A stretch of 50,306 bases of DNA from Gammaproteobacteria bacterium RIFCSPHIGHO2_02_FULL_42_43 (GTDB lineage: Bacteria > Pseudomonadota > Gammaproteobacteria > Coxiellales > Coxiellaceae). Under the pieces are notes generated by a model. It was not told the origin of the DNA, searched no databases, and saw only the letters and a program-made list of their open reading frames with translations. A program made the translations under genes and the position numbers. How positions within the stretch are numbered: the first letter of the stretch is position 1; the number at the start of each line of letters is the position of its first letter. Positions 8,203-16,743 of this stretch are shown here, in pieces. Location of the stretch: assembly GCA_001801425.1 (NCBI GenBank), contig MGXR01000003.1, positions 1 to 50,306 of the forward strand. The letters run 5' to 3'.

Positions 8203-9180
8203 ATGTTTGCCTATCTTGTCCGCCGAATTGTATACGCTATCCCAATTTTAATTGGCGTTAACCTCATCACGTTCGTATTATTTTTTATGGTGAATTCGCC
8301 CGACGATATGGCGCGCATGCAGCTGGGGCAAAAACACGTGACACCAGAAGCGATTCACCAATGGAAAATGGAACGTGGTTACGACAAACCACTTTTTTAC
8401 AACGCACAAAAAACTGGCGCGCACGCACTCACGGACACATTATTTTTTACCAAGTCATTGTCGCTCTTCACGTTTGATTTCGGACAATCAGATCGTGGGC
8501 GAGACATCAGCGATGACATTGGTGAACGACTATGGCCCAGTTTAGCGCTTGCCTTTCCCACGCTGCTGATTGGACTTGCAATCAATATTACATTTGCATT
8601 ACTCATCACATTATTTCGCGCAACCACATTCGATTATTTTGCCATGACGGTTTGCGTCATCATGATGTCCGTGTCTGGTTTGTTTTATATTATTTTCGGG
8701 CAATATTTATTTGGGAAATTACTCAATCTCACCCCCATTTCTGGTTATCAATATGGATTAGCTGCCATCAAATTTTTAATCTTGCCCGTATTAATCGGCG
8801 CCGTCGGTGGCATTGGCGCAGGAACGCGATGGTATCGCACTATTTTTTTAGAAGAAATTCACAGGGAATATGTTAGAACCGCGCGTGCAAAAGGATTATC
8901 GGAATTATCCGTGTTATTTAAACATGTCTTAAAAAATGCATTAATTCCTATTTTAACAGGTGTTGTCGTCATTATTCCCACATTATTCATGGGCAGTTTA
9001 ATCATGGAATCTTTTTTTGGCATTCCCGGTTTGGGCAGTTACACGATTGATGCAATTGCACAACAGGATTTTAATATTGTGCGCGCCATGGTTTTTTTAG
9101 GTACTATTTTTTATGTTTTGGGATTAATTCTCACTGATATTTCTTATACCCTCGTTGATCCGCGCGTGAGGTTGCAATGA
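8203..9180 (+). CDS. ABC transporter permease, OppB/DppB/YejB family
   Basis: A 325-residue inner-membrane permease of a peptide-type importer. It starts with the family signature YLVRRIVYAIPILIGVNLIT and carries the cytoplasmic EAA loop (EYVRTARAKGLSELSVLFKH) that contacts the ATPase, then LIMESFFGIPGLGSYTIDAI. The ATG at 8203 follows AAGGGAG with eight bases spacing; an upstream in-frame ATG at 8149 is less likely. It overlaps the second permease by four bases (ATGA). The pair resembles the YejB/YejE type, but no substrate-binding protein or ATPase gene is adjacent in the window, so the partners must be encoded elsewhere if the system works. Confidence 0.92.
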   Translation: MFAYLVRRIVYAIPILIGVNLITFVLFFMVNSPDDMARMQLGQKHVTPEAIHQWKMERGYDKPLFYNAQKTGAHALTDTLFFTKSLSLFTFDFGQSDRGRDISDDIGERLWPSLALAFPTLLIGLAINITFALLITLFRATTFDYFAMTVCVIMMSVSGLFYIIFGQYLFGKLLNLTPISGYQYGLAAIKFLILPVLIGAVGGIGAGTRWYRTIFLEEIHREYVRTARAKGLSELSVLFKHVLKNALIPILTGVVVIIPTLFMGSLIMESFFGIPGLGSYTIDAIAQQDFNIVRAMVFLGTIFYVLGLILTDISYTLVDPRVRLQ

Positions 9181-10250
9181 GTTTGTCGTTGTTACCCAGT
9201 GATAAAGTAGTCTGGATGATATTTTTATTGTTTATTGTTGCGGTTATTTGGATTATGAAACATGCGCATTGGCGCAACACGTGGGCTTTGGTTTTTCAAA
9301 AAAAAATTGGCATGATCACCTGCGCTGTTCTGTGTTTTTATGTCATGCTCGGTTTGCTTGATTCCATTCATTTTATTAATCATGCCATGCAACAAAAAAG
9401 TGTGTTAGATATGATACTCGCTCCTATTGCCGAACACACCGAAAAAACGTATTCAGCACCATTCGCAACGCATTTGTATCAATTACACAATCCAGAGCCA
9501 CTACAATCGCATTACCATATTTTTGGCACCGACAAAATTGGCAACGATATTTTTTATGAAACGATTAAAAGCATTCGCACAGGATTATTTATCGGCACCA
9601 TCACGACGATTTTTATGCTGCCTTTTGCATTATTGTTTGGAATTATTGCGGGTTATTTTGGTGGATGGGTGGACGATATCATTCAATATAGTTACACCAC
9701 ATTAAGTTCCATTCCCGGTGTGTTATTGATTACTGCGATGGTGCTGATGATGCAAGTATTTATTAGCAATCATCCACAATTATTTCCAACGCTCATGGAT
9801 CGCGCGGATGCGCGTTTACTCACATTGTGTTTTATTCTGGGAATCACAAGCTGGGCAAGTTTATGTCGATTGTTGCGCGCAGAAACATTGAAATTACGTG
9901 AATTAGATTATGTAACTGCGTCTATCGCAATGGGCGCGCGACGATGGGCAGTTATTTTTCGCCATATTTTACCGAACGTGATGCATATTGTGATTATCAC
10001 GTTGGTGCTCGATTTCAGTGGGCTAGTGCTGGCGGAAGCGATTTTATCTTATGTCGGTGTGGGTGTTGATCCAACAATGCCGAGCTGGGGAAATATGATT
10101 AATACATCACGCTTGGAATTGGCGCGCGAGCCTGTGGTATGGTGGCCTTTGTTTGCCGCGCTAGTTACGATGTTTTTTTTGGTGTTGTCCGCGAATTTAT
10201 TTGCAGATCAAGTACGCGATGCGTTTGATCCGCGAGTAAAAGAAGGGTAG
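9177..10250 (+). CDS. ABC transporter permease, OppC/DppC/YejE family
   Basis: The 357-residue partner of the preceding permease. After an N-terminal anchor and a long periplasmic segment it has the family block FGTDKIGNDIFYETIKSIRT, helices, and the EAA loop LDYVTASIAMGARRWAVIF followed by LPNVMHIVIITLVLDFSG and the ending DQVRDAFDPRV. The heterodimer would form the channel of a dipeptide, oligopeptide or microcin-type importer. It is translationally coupled to the upstream gene through the ATGA overlap. No ATPase gene follows, which is unusual for this family. Confidence 0.92.
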   Translation: MSLSLLPSDKVVWMIFLLFIVAVIWIMKHAHWRNTWALVFQKKIGMITCAVLCFYVMLGLLDSIHFINHAMQQKSVLDMILAPIAEHTEKTYSAPFATHLYQLHNPEPLQSHYHIFGTDKIGNDIFYETIKSIRTGLFIGTITTIFMLPFALLFGIIAGYFGGWVDDIIQYSYTTLSSIPGVLLITAMVLMMQVFISNHPQLFPTLMDRADARLLTLCFILGITSWASLCRLLRAETLKLRELDYVTASIAMGARRWAVIFRHILPNVMHIVIITLVLDFSGLVLAEAILSYVGVGVDPTMPSWGNMINTSRLELAREPVVWWPLFAALVTMFFLVLSANLFADQVRDAFDPRVKEG

Positions 10251-10287
10251 CATCGAAAACAGTGATGCAATGTCTAAAGGCTTTATG

Positions 10288-10695
10288 ATGCAATCCAAAA
10301 GTTCGTTTTATTTAAAATCTGCTGCTGCGTTGTCTTTATTGGCAAATGGTGTGTTGTATTTTCTGTTTGTGTGGCGCGCGAAATCTGTTGCTGATGCTGC
10401 CGTTCAAGCAGACAAAAGACAGGTGAGATCCGTTAACACGCAAACAGTAACAGTAGAAGATGATACTTTTGACCACGTTGATATTGATGAAGCTATACAA
10501 CCGCCAGATCCCCCTTCTTCTCCAGCCAATCCTTCCGATCCGACGACCGCTTCTTCGCCAACAGCATGTCCATCACATCCGGATCGGCCTTCGCTTTTTT
10601 CTCAGATCCTAGCGACAATTGGATTAGGCGGCGCGTCTCAAGCGCCATCGTCGTCTCGCGAAGCTGCAGCGGATTCATCTCGCCCAACCCCTTGA
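10288..10695 (+). CDS. possible small membrane-anchored proline/serine-rich protein overlapping parE
   Basis: An open frame of about 135 residues with one hydrophobic segment near the start (SAAALSLLANGVLYFLFVW) and a tail rich in Pro, Ser and Ala. ATG 10288 follows AAAGG by seven bases. It begins 37 bases after the permease operon. The last 200 bases (from 10493) run antisense through the conserved 3' end of parE, so the tail composition is largely dictated by ParE codons. The first 74 codons are outside parE and look like a real signal-anchor protein. Either a genuine overlapping gene or a gene whose original stop was lost; moderate to low certainty. Confidence 0.4.
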   Translation: MQSKSSFYLKSAAALSLLANGVLYFLFVWRAKSVADAAVQADKRQVRSVNTQTVTVEDDTFDHVDIDEAIQPPDPPSSPANPSDPTTASSPTACPSHPDRPSLFSQILATIGLGGASQAPSSSREAAADSSRPTP

Positions 10696-12406
10696 AGCGC
10701 TGAATATTCACTTTGCCTTTAACATTTTCTGCTTGAATGCGATCGAGCACACCTTCTTTTTCATCGTCATCGAGCGCATAAAATACTTGTTTGCCAACAT
10801 CGATGCGATACAACGGCGGCATGGCCACATACACATGCCCTTCTTCCACTAATTTTCGAAAATGTTTTAAAAATAATGCGCACAATAATGTTGCGATGTG
10901 CGCACCATCAGAATCTGCATCCGCCAAAATACAAATTTTTCCATAACGCAGATCCGTAAGATTGTCCGAACCTGGATCGACACCGATAGCGACCGCAATA
11001 TCGTGCACTTCAGCTGAGGCTAATACTTCCTCTGAAGATACTTCCCAAGTATTTAAAATTTTTCCGCGCAGTGGCATCACTGCTTGAAAAGTGCGATCGC
11101 GCGCCTGTTTTGCAGAGCCGCCAGCAGAATCGCCTTCCACTAAAAATAATTCGCAATTGTCAACATCTTGGCGAGAACAATCGGTTAATTTTCCAGGCAA
11201 TGCGGGGCCGACCGTTATTTTTTTTCGCGTAACCATTTTTTCTGAGCGCATTCTTTTTTGCGCATTCTCAACAAATAATTCCACCAATTGTTTGGTGACT
11301 TCGACATGTTGATTAAACCAAACGCTCAGCGCATCCTTGGCAACTCCGTTCACAAAAACCGCTGCTTGTCTTGCAGTTAACCGTTCTTTGGTTTGACCCG
11401 CAAATTGCGCGTGTTGTAATTTGATTGACAAAATATAACGACATTGTTCCCACACGTCTTCAGGATTTAATTTAATGCCACGCGGCAATAATTTATGTAT
11501 CTCGCAAAATTCACGTACTGCATCCAGCAAACCGGCGCGCAATCCATTCACGTGCGTGCCGCCCTGCAATGTTGGAATTAAATTCACGTAACTTTCTGTA
11601 ACACCCGCTTCACCATTGGGCAACCACGTGAGCGCCCAATCCACCGCTTCTGTTTCACCGGTGAAATGCCCCATCAACGGCTCCTCCGGCAATTGTGTGC
11701 AATCGCGCAAGCTGTCGAGCAAATACGATTTTAATCCGTCTTCATAACACCACGATTTTTTTTCATTTTTCTTTTCATCCAAAAAAGTAACCGTGAGCCC
11801 TGGGCACAACACAGCTTTTGCGCGCAGTGTCGCAAGCAATGTCGGCAAATGAAATTTTGCCTGATCAAAATATTTTTCATCCGGCCAAAATCGTATAGAC
11901 GTGCCAGTTAATCTTTTTTCGCACGTACCAATGGATTTTAATGCACTGCTTCGCTCACCATTTTCAAAACACATTTCATAAATTTTTCCATCCTTCTTGA
12001 TTTGTGCGATTAATTGTTTGGATAGTGCGTTCACAACAGAAATACCGACACCATGTAATCCGCCTGAAAATTCGTAAGTTTTTTTTGAAAATTTCGCACC
12101 TGAGTGCAAACGCGTTAAAATTAATTCCACACCGGAGACTTTATGTTCGGGATGAATGTCTGTTGGCATTCCACGGCCATCATCAATCACTTCCAACGAG
12201 TTGTCCTTATGAAAAATCACATCGATTTGTTTTGCGTGACCGGCAATCGCTTCATCAACGCTGTTGTCGATGGCTTCATGCGCCAAATGATTGGGATGCG
12301 ACGTGTCGGTGTACATGCCAGGATTTCGGCGCACAGGATCCAGGCCCGTTAACACCTCAATCGATTGCGCTGTATAATTTCCATCCAAAGTACGTTTTGT
12401 CGACAT
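10493..12406 (-). CDS. parE: DNA topoisomerase IV subunit B
   Basis: The 637-residue product aligns over its full length with ParE (about 630 in E. coli), the ATPase subunit of the chromosome-decatenating topoisomerase IV. The GHKL ATPase has EAIDNSVDEA (about residue 43), DDGRGMPTD and GGLHGVGISVVNALS; the Toprim domain has EGDSAGGSAKQARDR (about 420) and ILADADSDGAHIATL (about 495), with the metal-binding acidic residues intact. The end DMLLAKKRSSDRKDWLEKKG is ParE-like, not GyrB-like. I chose ATG 12406 (MSTKRTLDG), with GGGG upstream, over the longer frame to 12484. It is divergent from the MFS gene at 12490. The partner parC is outside the window. Confidence 0.96.
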   Translation of the reverse strand: MSTKRTLDGNYTAQSIEVLTGLDPVRRNPGMYTDTSHPNHLAHEAIDNSVDEAIAGHAKQIDVIFHKDNSLEVIDDGRGMPTDIHPEHKVSGVELILTRLHSGAKFSKKTYEFSGGLHGVGISVVNALSKQLIAQIKKDGKIYEMCFENGERSSALKSIGTCEKRLTGTSIRFWPDEKYFDQAKFHLPTLLATLRAKAVLCPGLTVTFLDEKKNEKKSWCYEDGLKSYLLDSLRDCTQLPEEPLMGHFTGETEAVDWALTWLPNGEAGVTESYVNLIPTLQGGTHVNGLRAGLLDAVREFCEIHKLLPRGIKLNPEDVWEQCRYILSIKLQHAQFAGQTKERLTARQAAVFVNGVAKDALSVWFNQHVEVTKQLVELFVENAQKRMRSEKMVTRKKITVGPALPGKLTDCSRQDVDNCELFLVEGDSAGGSAKQARDRTFQAVMPLRGKILNTWEVSSEEVLASAEVHDIAVAIGVDPGSDNLTDLRYGKICILADADSDGAHIATLLCALFLKHFRKLVEEGHVYVAMPPLYRIDVGKQVFYALDDDEKEGVLDRIQAENVKGKVNIQRFKGLGEMNPLQLRETTMALETRRLIQLSLGSEKKAKADPDVMDMLLAKKRSSDRKDWLEKKGDLAVV

Positions 12407-12489
12407 GCCAAACCCCCGTGGCGTTGCAGAAAATACGATCTTCACGTAGTCTTGACCACAAGTTTCTAACCACGTGGAGGACACTCACT

Positions 12490-13797
12490 GTGAACACATC
12501 GATTCAGTATTCGAAAAGTGTATCGGAATCTTCATCTGAAAAAAACTGGCAGACGTTTTTACCCTGGGTAGTTTTCGCAACGGGTATCCTTTATTACTGC
12601 TTCGCTTACCTGCTTCGCATTTATCCCAGCATCATGGAGCATCATCTGCTAACACGGTTTAGCGTTTCGGTTCAAAGCTTTGGTTTATTAACTGGTTTCT
12701 ATTACATGGCTTATGTGCCCATGCAACTGCCCGTCGGCGTCACGGTCGATAGAATTGGCGCGCGTCGCTCTTTATTGCTAGGTTGTATCATCGCCTGCAC
12801 AGGCGTTCTCATTTTTGCAAGCACCACCATATTTAGTTTAGGATTATTGGGTCGTTTCATGATTGGGTTGGGTGCTGCATTTGGTTATGTCACCGCATTA
12901 AAAATCGCTTCTTTATGGTTACCCAGAAAATTTTTCGCAACTGCAACTGGTTTTCTAACCGGTATCGCCATGATTGCTGGCAGCGGTATCGATGTTTATT
13001 TGACACACCTCATCACCACTGTGCCATTTCACCACGTATTATTATTTCCCGCTTACATCGGCGTGTTTTTATTTATTTGTATTTTTCTTTTTGTAAAAGA
13101 CAAACAGCCTTCGACGGATGATGCCGAAGTTGCCACGACACGTTCTTACGGTGAATTGTGTCATCAACTATGGTTAATTATTAAAAAGCCACAAATGTGG
13201 CTAATCGGTATTGTCGGCACTTTGTTGTATTTACCTTCGTCTGTGTTTGTGGATGCATGGGAAGTTCCCTATTTAAAATCAGCGCACGGATTTAGTGCAG
13301 AACAAGCCGCTTTTGGCGCGTTAATTACATTAACGGGATGGGTCGTTTCCAGCTTCGCTTCTGGATTTTTATCAGACAAATTACAAACCCGTCGTTTGCC
13401 ACTCATGGTCGCAGCAATTGGTGCAACGATCGTGTCTAGCTGCATTTTATTTTTGCCAAATATCCACGTATTTTTTATGTATACTTTATTATTTACGCTC
13501 GGCTTATTTTGTGGACCACATCCATTGTGTTTCTCGCTTGGCAAAGAAAATTGTCCGCATCAGGTTTCTGGTACTGCTGTTGCATTCACCAATTTTCTCA
13601 TCATGGTGGGCGGATTTGCGCAACCACTTATCGGCAAACTCTTGGTCGCATCAGATCATCAAGCGGCGGCTGCGGGTGCGAATGCCGTTTATACCGCGCA
13701 TGATTTTTCAATCGCGTTGAGTGTTATTCCAATTGGGCTCGTCATCGCGTATTTTATTTTATTATTTATTCGCGAAACATTTGGAAAACAAGTTTAA
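12490..13797 (+). CDS. MFS transporter
   Basis: A 435-residue, roughly 12-helix carrier. The frame extends far upstream through antisense parE, but the GTG at 12490 has GGAGGA at 12476-12481 with eight bases spacing and starts just before the first helix (WVVFATGILYYCFAYLLRI). The loop 2-3 signature is VTVDRIGARRSLLLG. It resembles MFS carriers frequent in Legionella and Coxiella, some of which (the Pht group) import amino acids or nucleosides from the host vacuole; that similarity is from memory and the substrate is unknown. It is divergent from parE, with about 80 bases for both promoters, and is followed by waaA 31 bases on. Confidence 0.88.
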   Translation: MNTSIQYSKSVSESSSEKNWQTFLPWVVFATGILYYCFAYLLRIYPSIMEHHLLTRFSVSVQSFGLLTGFYYMAYVPMQLPVGVTVDRIGARRSLLLGCIIACTGVLIFASTTIFSLGLLGRFMIGLGAAFGYVTALKIASLWLPRKFFATATGFLTGIAMIAGSGIDVYLTHLITTVPFHHVLLFPAYIGVFLFICIFLFVKDKQPSTDDAEVATTRSYGELCHQLWLIIKKPQMWLIGIVGTLLYLPSSVFVDAWEVPYLKSAHGFSAEQAAFGALITLTGWVVSSFASGFLSDKLQTRRLPLMVAAIGATIVSSCILFLPNIHVFFMYTLLFTLGLFCGPHPLCFSLGKENCPHQVSGTAVAFTNFLIMVGGFAQPLIGKLLVASDHQAAAAGANAVYTAHDFSIALSVIPIGLVIAYFILLFIRETFGKQV

Positions 13798-13828
13798 TTT
13801 TACCACGGTAAAACTCGTGTAAAAACTG

Positions 13829-15082
13829 ATGCGATTTATTTATACGATAATTTATTATCTTGCCACACCCTTTATCTTGTTGCGCTTGTTGTGGCGATCG
13901 CGTCACACCAAAGATTATCGCAAACGATGGAACGAGCGATTCGGGTTTATCACACCTGTTGCTCAAAAAAGTATTTGGGTGCACGCGGTGTCAGTTGGCG
14001 AAACACTCGCCGCACTGCCATTAATCAAAGCGCTCATTGCACGCTATTCACCCGAATTTACTATCATTGTAACGACCGCAACGCCCACCGCATCCGCACT
14101 CGTCACGGAACGCTTAAAAACACAAGTCATTCACACGTATGCGCCATTTGATACACCCACTGCTGTAACGCGTTTTTTAAAACGCGCGCAGGTGACACTG
14201 TGTATTATCATGGAAACGGAATTGTGGCCAAATTTGTTGATGATCTGTAAAAAACAAAAAATTAAAATGATGCTGGCCAACGCGAGATTATCTGAAAAAT
14301 CTTTCTTGCGTTATTTGCGTATTAAAAAATTAATGCGATTGATGTTAACTGCCTATGATGTCGTCGCAGCGCAAGGTGTGCTGGACGGCGAACGATTTTT
14401 GCAACTGGGATTGGATCCCAAAAAATTAATGATCACGGGAAATATTAAATTTGATTTGCATATTCCTGATGCGATTGTCGCTAAAGGAAAGGCATTGCGC
14501 GCGGAAATTGGCGAGACAACGCCTGTGCTAATTGCAGCGAGCACACACGACGGTGAAGAATCTTTAATTTTAGATGCGTTTCAAAAGATGAGAGAAAAAA
14601 TTCCCAACTTATTTTTAATTTTAGTGCCGCGTCATCCCAGTCGAGCACCTAAAGTGGCGGAATTATGTCATCGAAAAAATTATTCACTTCAATTGCGCTC
14701 GCAACAAAAACCCATTGAAAAAAATTCGGCGATTTTGTTGGTGGATACGATTGGGGAATTAACGATGATTTATGCGGCCAGCGACATTGCCTTTGTCGGT
14801 GGTAGTTTAGTACCAGTGGGTGGGCACAATGTGATTGAGCCAGCAACGTTGGGAATTCCAATCATCACAGGGCCGCATTTACAAAATTTCACCGAGATCG
14901 CGCAATTGCTGCAACACGCAGGTGCGCTGCAAATCGTCGCGGATGAAAATCAGCTGAGTGACACCGTCACTGCTTTATTTATCTCAACCGATTTACGCGA
15001 AAAAATTGGAGAATCCGCCAAAAAAGCCATCGCCGAAAATCGCGGCGCACTGGAAAAGCATTTGTCGCAGATTAACGTTTAG
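13829..15082 (+). CDS. waaA: 3-deoxy-D-manno-octulosonic acid transferase (Kdo transferase)
   Basis: A 417-residue GT-B enzyme of the inner membrane that adds Kdo to lipid IVA, linking lipid A to the LPS core. The N-terminal membrane anchor (YTIIYYLATPFILLRLLW) is followed by IWVHAVSVGETLAALPLI, with the catalytic Glu, then ETELWPNLL and NARLSEKSF, all WaaA hallmarks. The C-terminal half has VPRHPSRAPKV and the nucleotide-sugar-binding region GGSLVPVGGHNVIEPA. The length is normal. It follows the MFS gene closely and may share its transcript. Presence indicates an LPS-bearing Gram-negative. Confidence 0.96.
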   Translation: MRFIYTIIYYLATPFILLRLLWRSRHTKDYRKRWNERFGFITPVAQKSIWVHAVSVGETLAALPLIKALIARYSPEFTIIVTTATPTASALVTERLKTQVIHTYAPFDTPTAVTRFLKRAQVTLCIIMETELWPNLLMICKKQKIKMMLANARLSEKSFLRYLRIKKLMRLMLTAYDVVAAQGVLDGERFLQLGLDPKKLMITGNIKFDLHIPDAIVAKGKALRAEIGETTPVLIAASTHDGEESLILDAFQKMREKIPNLFLILVPRHPSRAPKVAELCHRKNYSLQLRSQQKPIEKNSAILLVDTIGELTMIYAASDIAFVGGSLVPVGGHNVIEPATLGIPIITGPHLQNFTEIAQLLQHAGALQIVADENQLSDTVTALFISTDLREKIGESAKKAIAENRGALEKHLSQINV

Positions 15083-15104
15083 AAATTGGGATTAGATTCT
15101 GCCC

Positions 15105-15644
15105 CTAAAGTATCGACGAGCTACAAATCAATTTATTTTCACGCAATAAATCTTGATATGCGGCAAAGCAATTTTGCGAATATTTGCTTCCATTATCTTT
15201 ACTTTTCATGTCGTTAACACTAAAGGAAAACTGTTCTTCGACAGATTTTTTTAAATTCATTTTTTCTGGTTTCAGTAAACTACCACGCATGATGAAATTA
15301 GGTTCAATTTTAATGGTTATATCATGATCGATAACCATCAATTTTTGTAAAATACCATCTTGTGTTTTTATTTCTTTTATTTTATATCGTGGATTTCTTT
15401 GTGAAATGGATTTAGACATTGATCTTAATCCATTTTCAATCTCTGAGATTGCAGTGTTTCTGCCTGTAAATTTTAAAAATGTTAAATCAATATCAACCGA
15501 TAATCTCGGTAAATCACGAATAAAAAAATTGATAGCGGTCCCACCTTTTAGCGAAAAAATATCTTGATCACGCAGTACAGGAAGACAATCTAAAAGTAAG
15601 TTAACTTGCGAAACATATTGTTCTTTATTCACGAGAGATTTCAT
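15105..15644 (-). pseudogene. AbiEii-family nucleotidyltransferase toxin, C-terminally truncated
   Basis: The 179-residue frame begins like an AbiEii/AbiGii toxin: LKGGTAINFF (34-37 GGTA) and RLSVDIDLTF (51-53 DID) form the nucleotidyltransferase core that modifies tRNA in this family. Full-length members are usually near 300 residues and carry a segment like GKI-AALDRQHPRDLFD after the core. Here the equivalent stretch reads YSQNCFAAYQDLLRENK and the frame ends soon after, as if a short deletion removed part of that motif and the rest was lost against the waaA end (15082). It overlaps the AbiEi gene by 20 bases. It may be inactive, or a small but stable remnant. Confidence 0.7.
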
Positions 15645-16410
15645 CCTCGTTTTTTTCAGATAAGCTTAGCATCCATTTTTTATTGGTGTGACCGCCATTT
15701 CCGATGACGCGATTGCCAGAGCCTATGTTTATGGATGTTAAGTTTAATTCATTAAAACAGGATAAACGATGTTTTTCGGATAAATATAAAAACAGGCGTT
15801 TTACTTTGATTGACGTGCATGACTCTAATAATTTTTGCATAACGTCACTTCTTAATCTATCTAGCAGCTCCATTAATTCATTTGCATGCTCAAGTGTGAT
15901 TTTATATGGCACCAATGATAAAACTTCTAAGATTGCACGCTCTGGTGCAGACACTATTATTTCAACATCACCGACGGTTTTTTTTGATAGCCCTAATTGT
16001 TTATTAAACAGTGTTTTTTTCTCAAAGAATGAATTTGTAAATGTGTTTGAAAACCATGTTGGTAGATGCAGGTTTTGTTTTTCAGATCGATATAAATAAA
16101 ACGTTTGGCTCAAGTCGTTTTTTGAAACATATTGTGAAACGCCGTGTAATTCTAAAGCGGTAAGTCCACCTATATGCACCGGCATGCTCAATTGTGTTTG
16201 CAGCGCATTAACTGCGCCTTGCCATGTGAGCGGATCATTGAGCCTTGTATATGCGCCATGGCCTATGGATTTTATCCATTCATTTTTGCAATAAAGATTA
16301 ACAAGTTGTCTATAATATCCATGATTTTTCAAATAGTTAGACAATAGCGGTGTACCATTTTGCCAAGTTGCTAACAAATTATTTAATTTATTTGAATTTT
16401 GTCCACTCAT
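15625..16410 (-). CDS. AbiEi-family type IV antitoxin/transcriptional repressor
   Basis: A protein of 261 residues from ATG 16410, or 264 from the upstream ATG at 16419. It has a winged-helix-like N-terminus (LLATWQNGTPLLSNYLKNHG) followed by the family segment HGAYTRLNDPLTWQGAVNAL and MPVHIGGLTALELHG, as in AbiEi proteins that repress the abiE operon by binding inverted repeats and block the partner toxin. The -10 box of the predicted promoter overlaps ATG 16419, so 16410 is the likelier start and the message may be nearly leaderless. It is the first gene of a two-gene operon whose second gene, the toxin, seems truncated; a retained antitoxin with a damaged toxin is a common decay state. Confidence 0.82.
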   Translation of the reverse strand: MSGQNSNKLNNLLATWQNGTPLLSNYLKNHGYYRQLVNLYCKNEWIKSIGHGAYTRLNDPLTWQGAVNALQTQLSMPVHIGGLTALELHGVSQYVSKNDLSQTFYLYRSEKQNLHLPTWFSNTFTNSFFEKKTLFNKQLGLSKKTVGDVEIIVSAPERAILEVLSLVPYKITLEHANELMELLDRLRSDVMQKLLESCTSIKVKRLFLYLSEKHRLSCFNELNLTSINIGSGNRVIGNGGHTNKKWMLSLSEKNEDEISRE

Positions 16411-16418
16411 AATAGACA

Positions 16419-16446
16419 ATTATATACTATTTCAAACACAGCGCAA
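16419..16446 (-). promoter_or_regulatory. probable promoter of the AbiE-type operon
   Basis: On the minus strand TATAAT (16424-16419) is preceded at 16 bases by TTGCGC (16446-16441), a fair -35. The expected transcription start is about 16412, only a base or two ahead of the ATG at 16410, which suggests leaderless or near-leaderless translation of the antitoxin gene. Confidence 0.55.
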
Positions 16447-16469
16447 TAATTTATTTAAAATAATGTAAC

Positions 16470-16492
16470 AATGTCCATTTTAAATGGACATT
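16470..16492. promoter_or_regulatory. perfect 11-bp inverted repeat upstream of the AbiE-type operon
   Basis: AATGTCCATTT (16470-16480) and AAATGGACATT (16482-16492) are exact reverse complements around one base. It lies about 25 bases upstream of the predicted -35, where AbiEi-type repressors are known to bind paired inverted repeats. It could equally serve the plus-strand guaC unit. Confidence 0.6.
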
Positions 16493-16540
16493 TATTTCCT
16501 GAAATTTGGAGCAGATACGTGAAACTGATACAATAAGCGC

Positions 16541-16735
16541 AACAGACAACAGTAGTTCCCGCTCTGAAGGTTGATTAACTTAAATTTTCAGATTTGAGGT
16601 GAGATTGAATGATAATTTGGTGAGAAAAGCGCAGTTGACACGTCAGTCAATGAGCATTTTCGAGACAAATTATCATTCAATATCGCCCAAAGATGAAAAT
16701 TCTTTTGAAAGCGGGAGAAGCTGAACAGACAACAG
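16541..16735. mobile_element. MITE-like long imperfect inverted repeat flanked by a 12-bp direct repeat
   Basis: AACAGACAACAG occurs at 16541-16552 and again at 16724-16735. Between them 171 bases fold as one long imperfect hairpin: a perfect 16-bp arm ATTGAATGATAATTTG (16604-16619) pairs with its reverse complement at 16666-16681, and outer matches continue (AATTTTCA at 16583-16590 with TGAAAATT at 16694-16701; CCCGCT near the left end with AGCGGG near the right). Removing the segment plus one direct repeat would place the guaC ribosome site directly after the original leader, as expected for insertion of a non-autonomous element with target duplication. A structured leader RNA is the alternative. 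No coding frame is seen inside. Confidence 0.55.
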
Positions 16736-16743
16736 GGTACTTT

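Noticed and set aside
12004-12489. Upstream extension of the MFS frame over parE
   Set aside because: It is antisense to conserved ParE sequence, and a GTG with a strong ribosome site at 12490 matches the family N-terminus.
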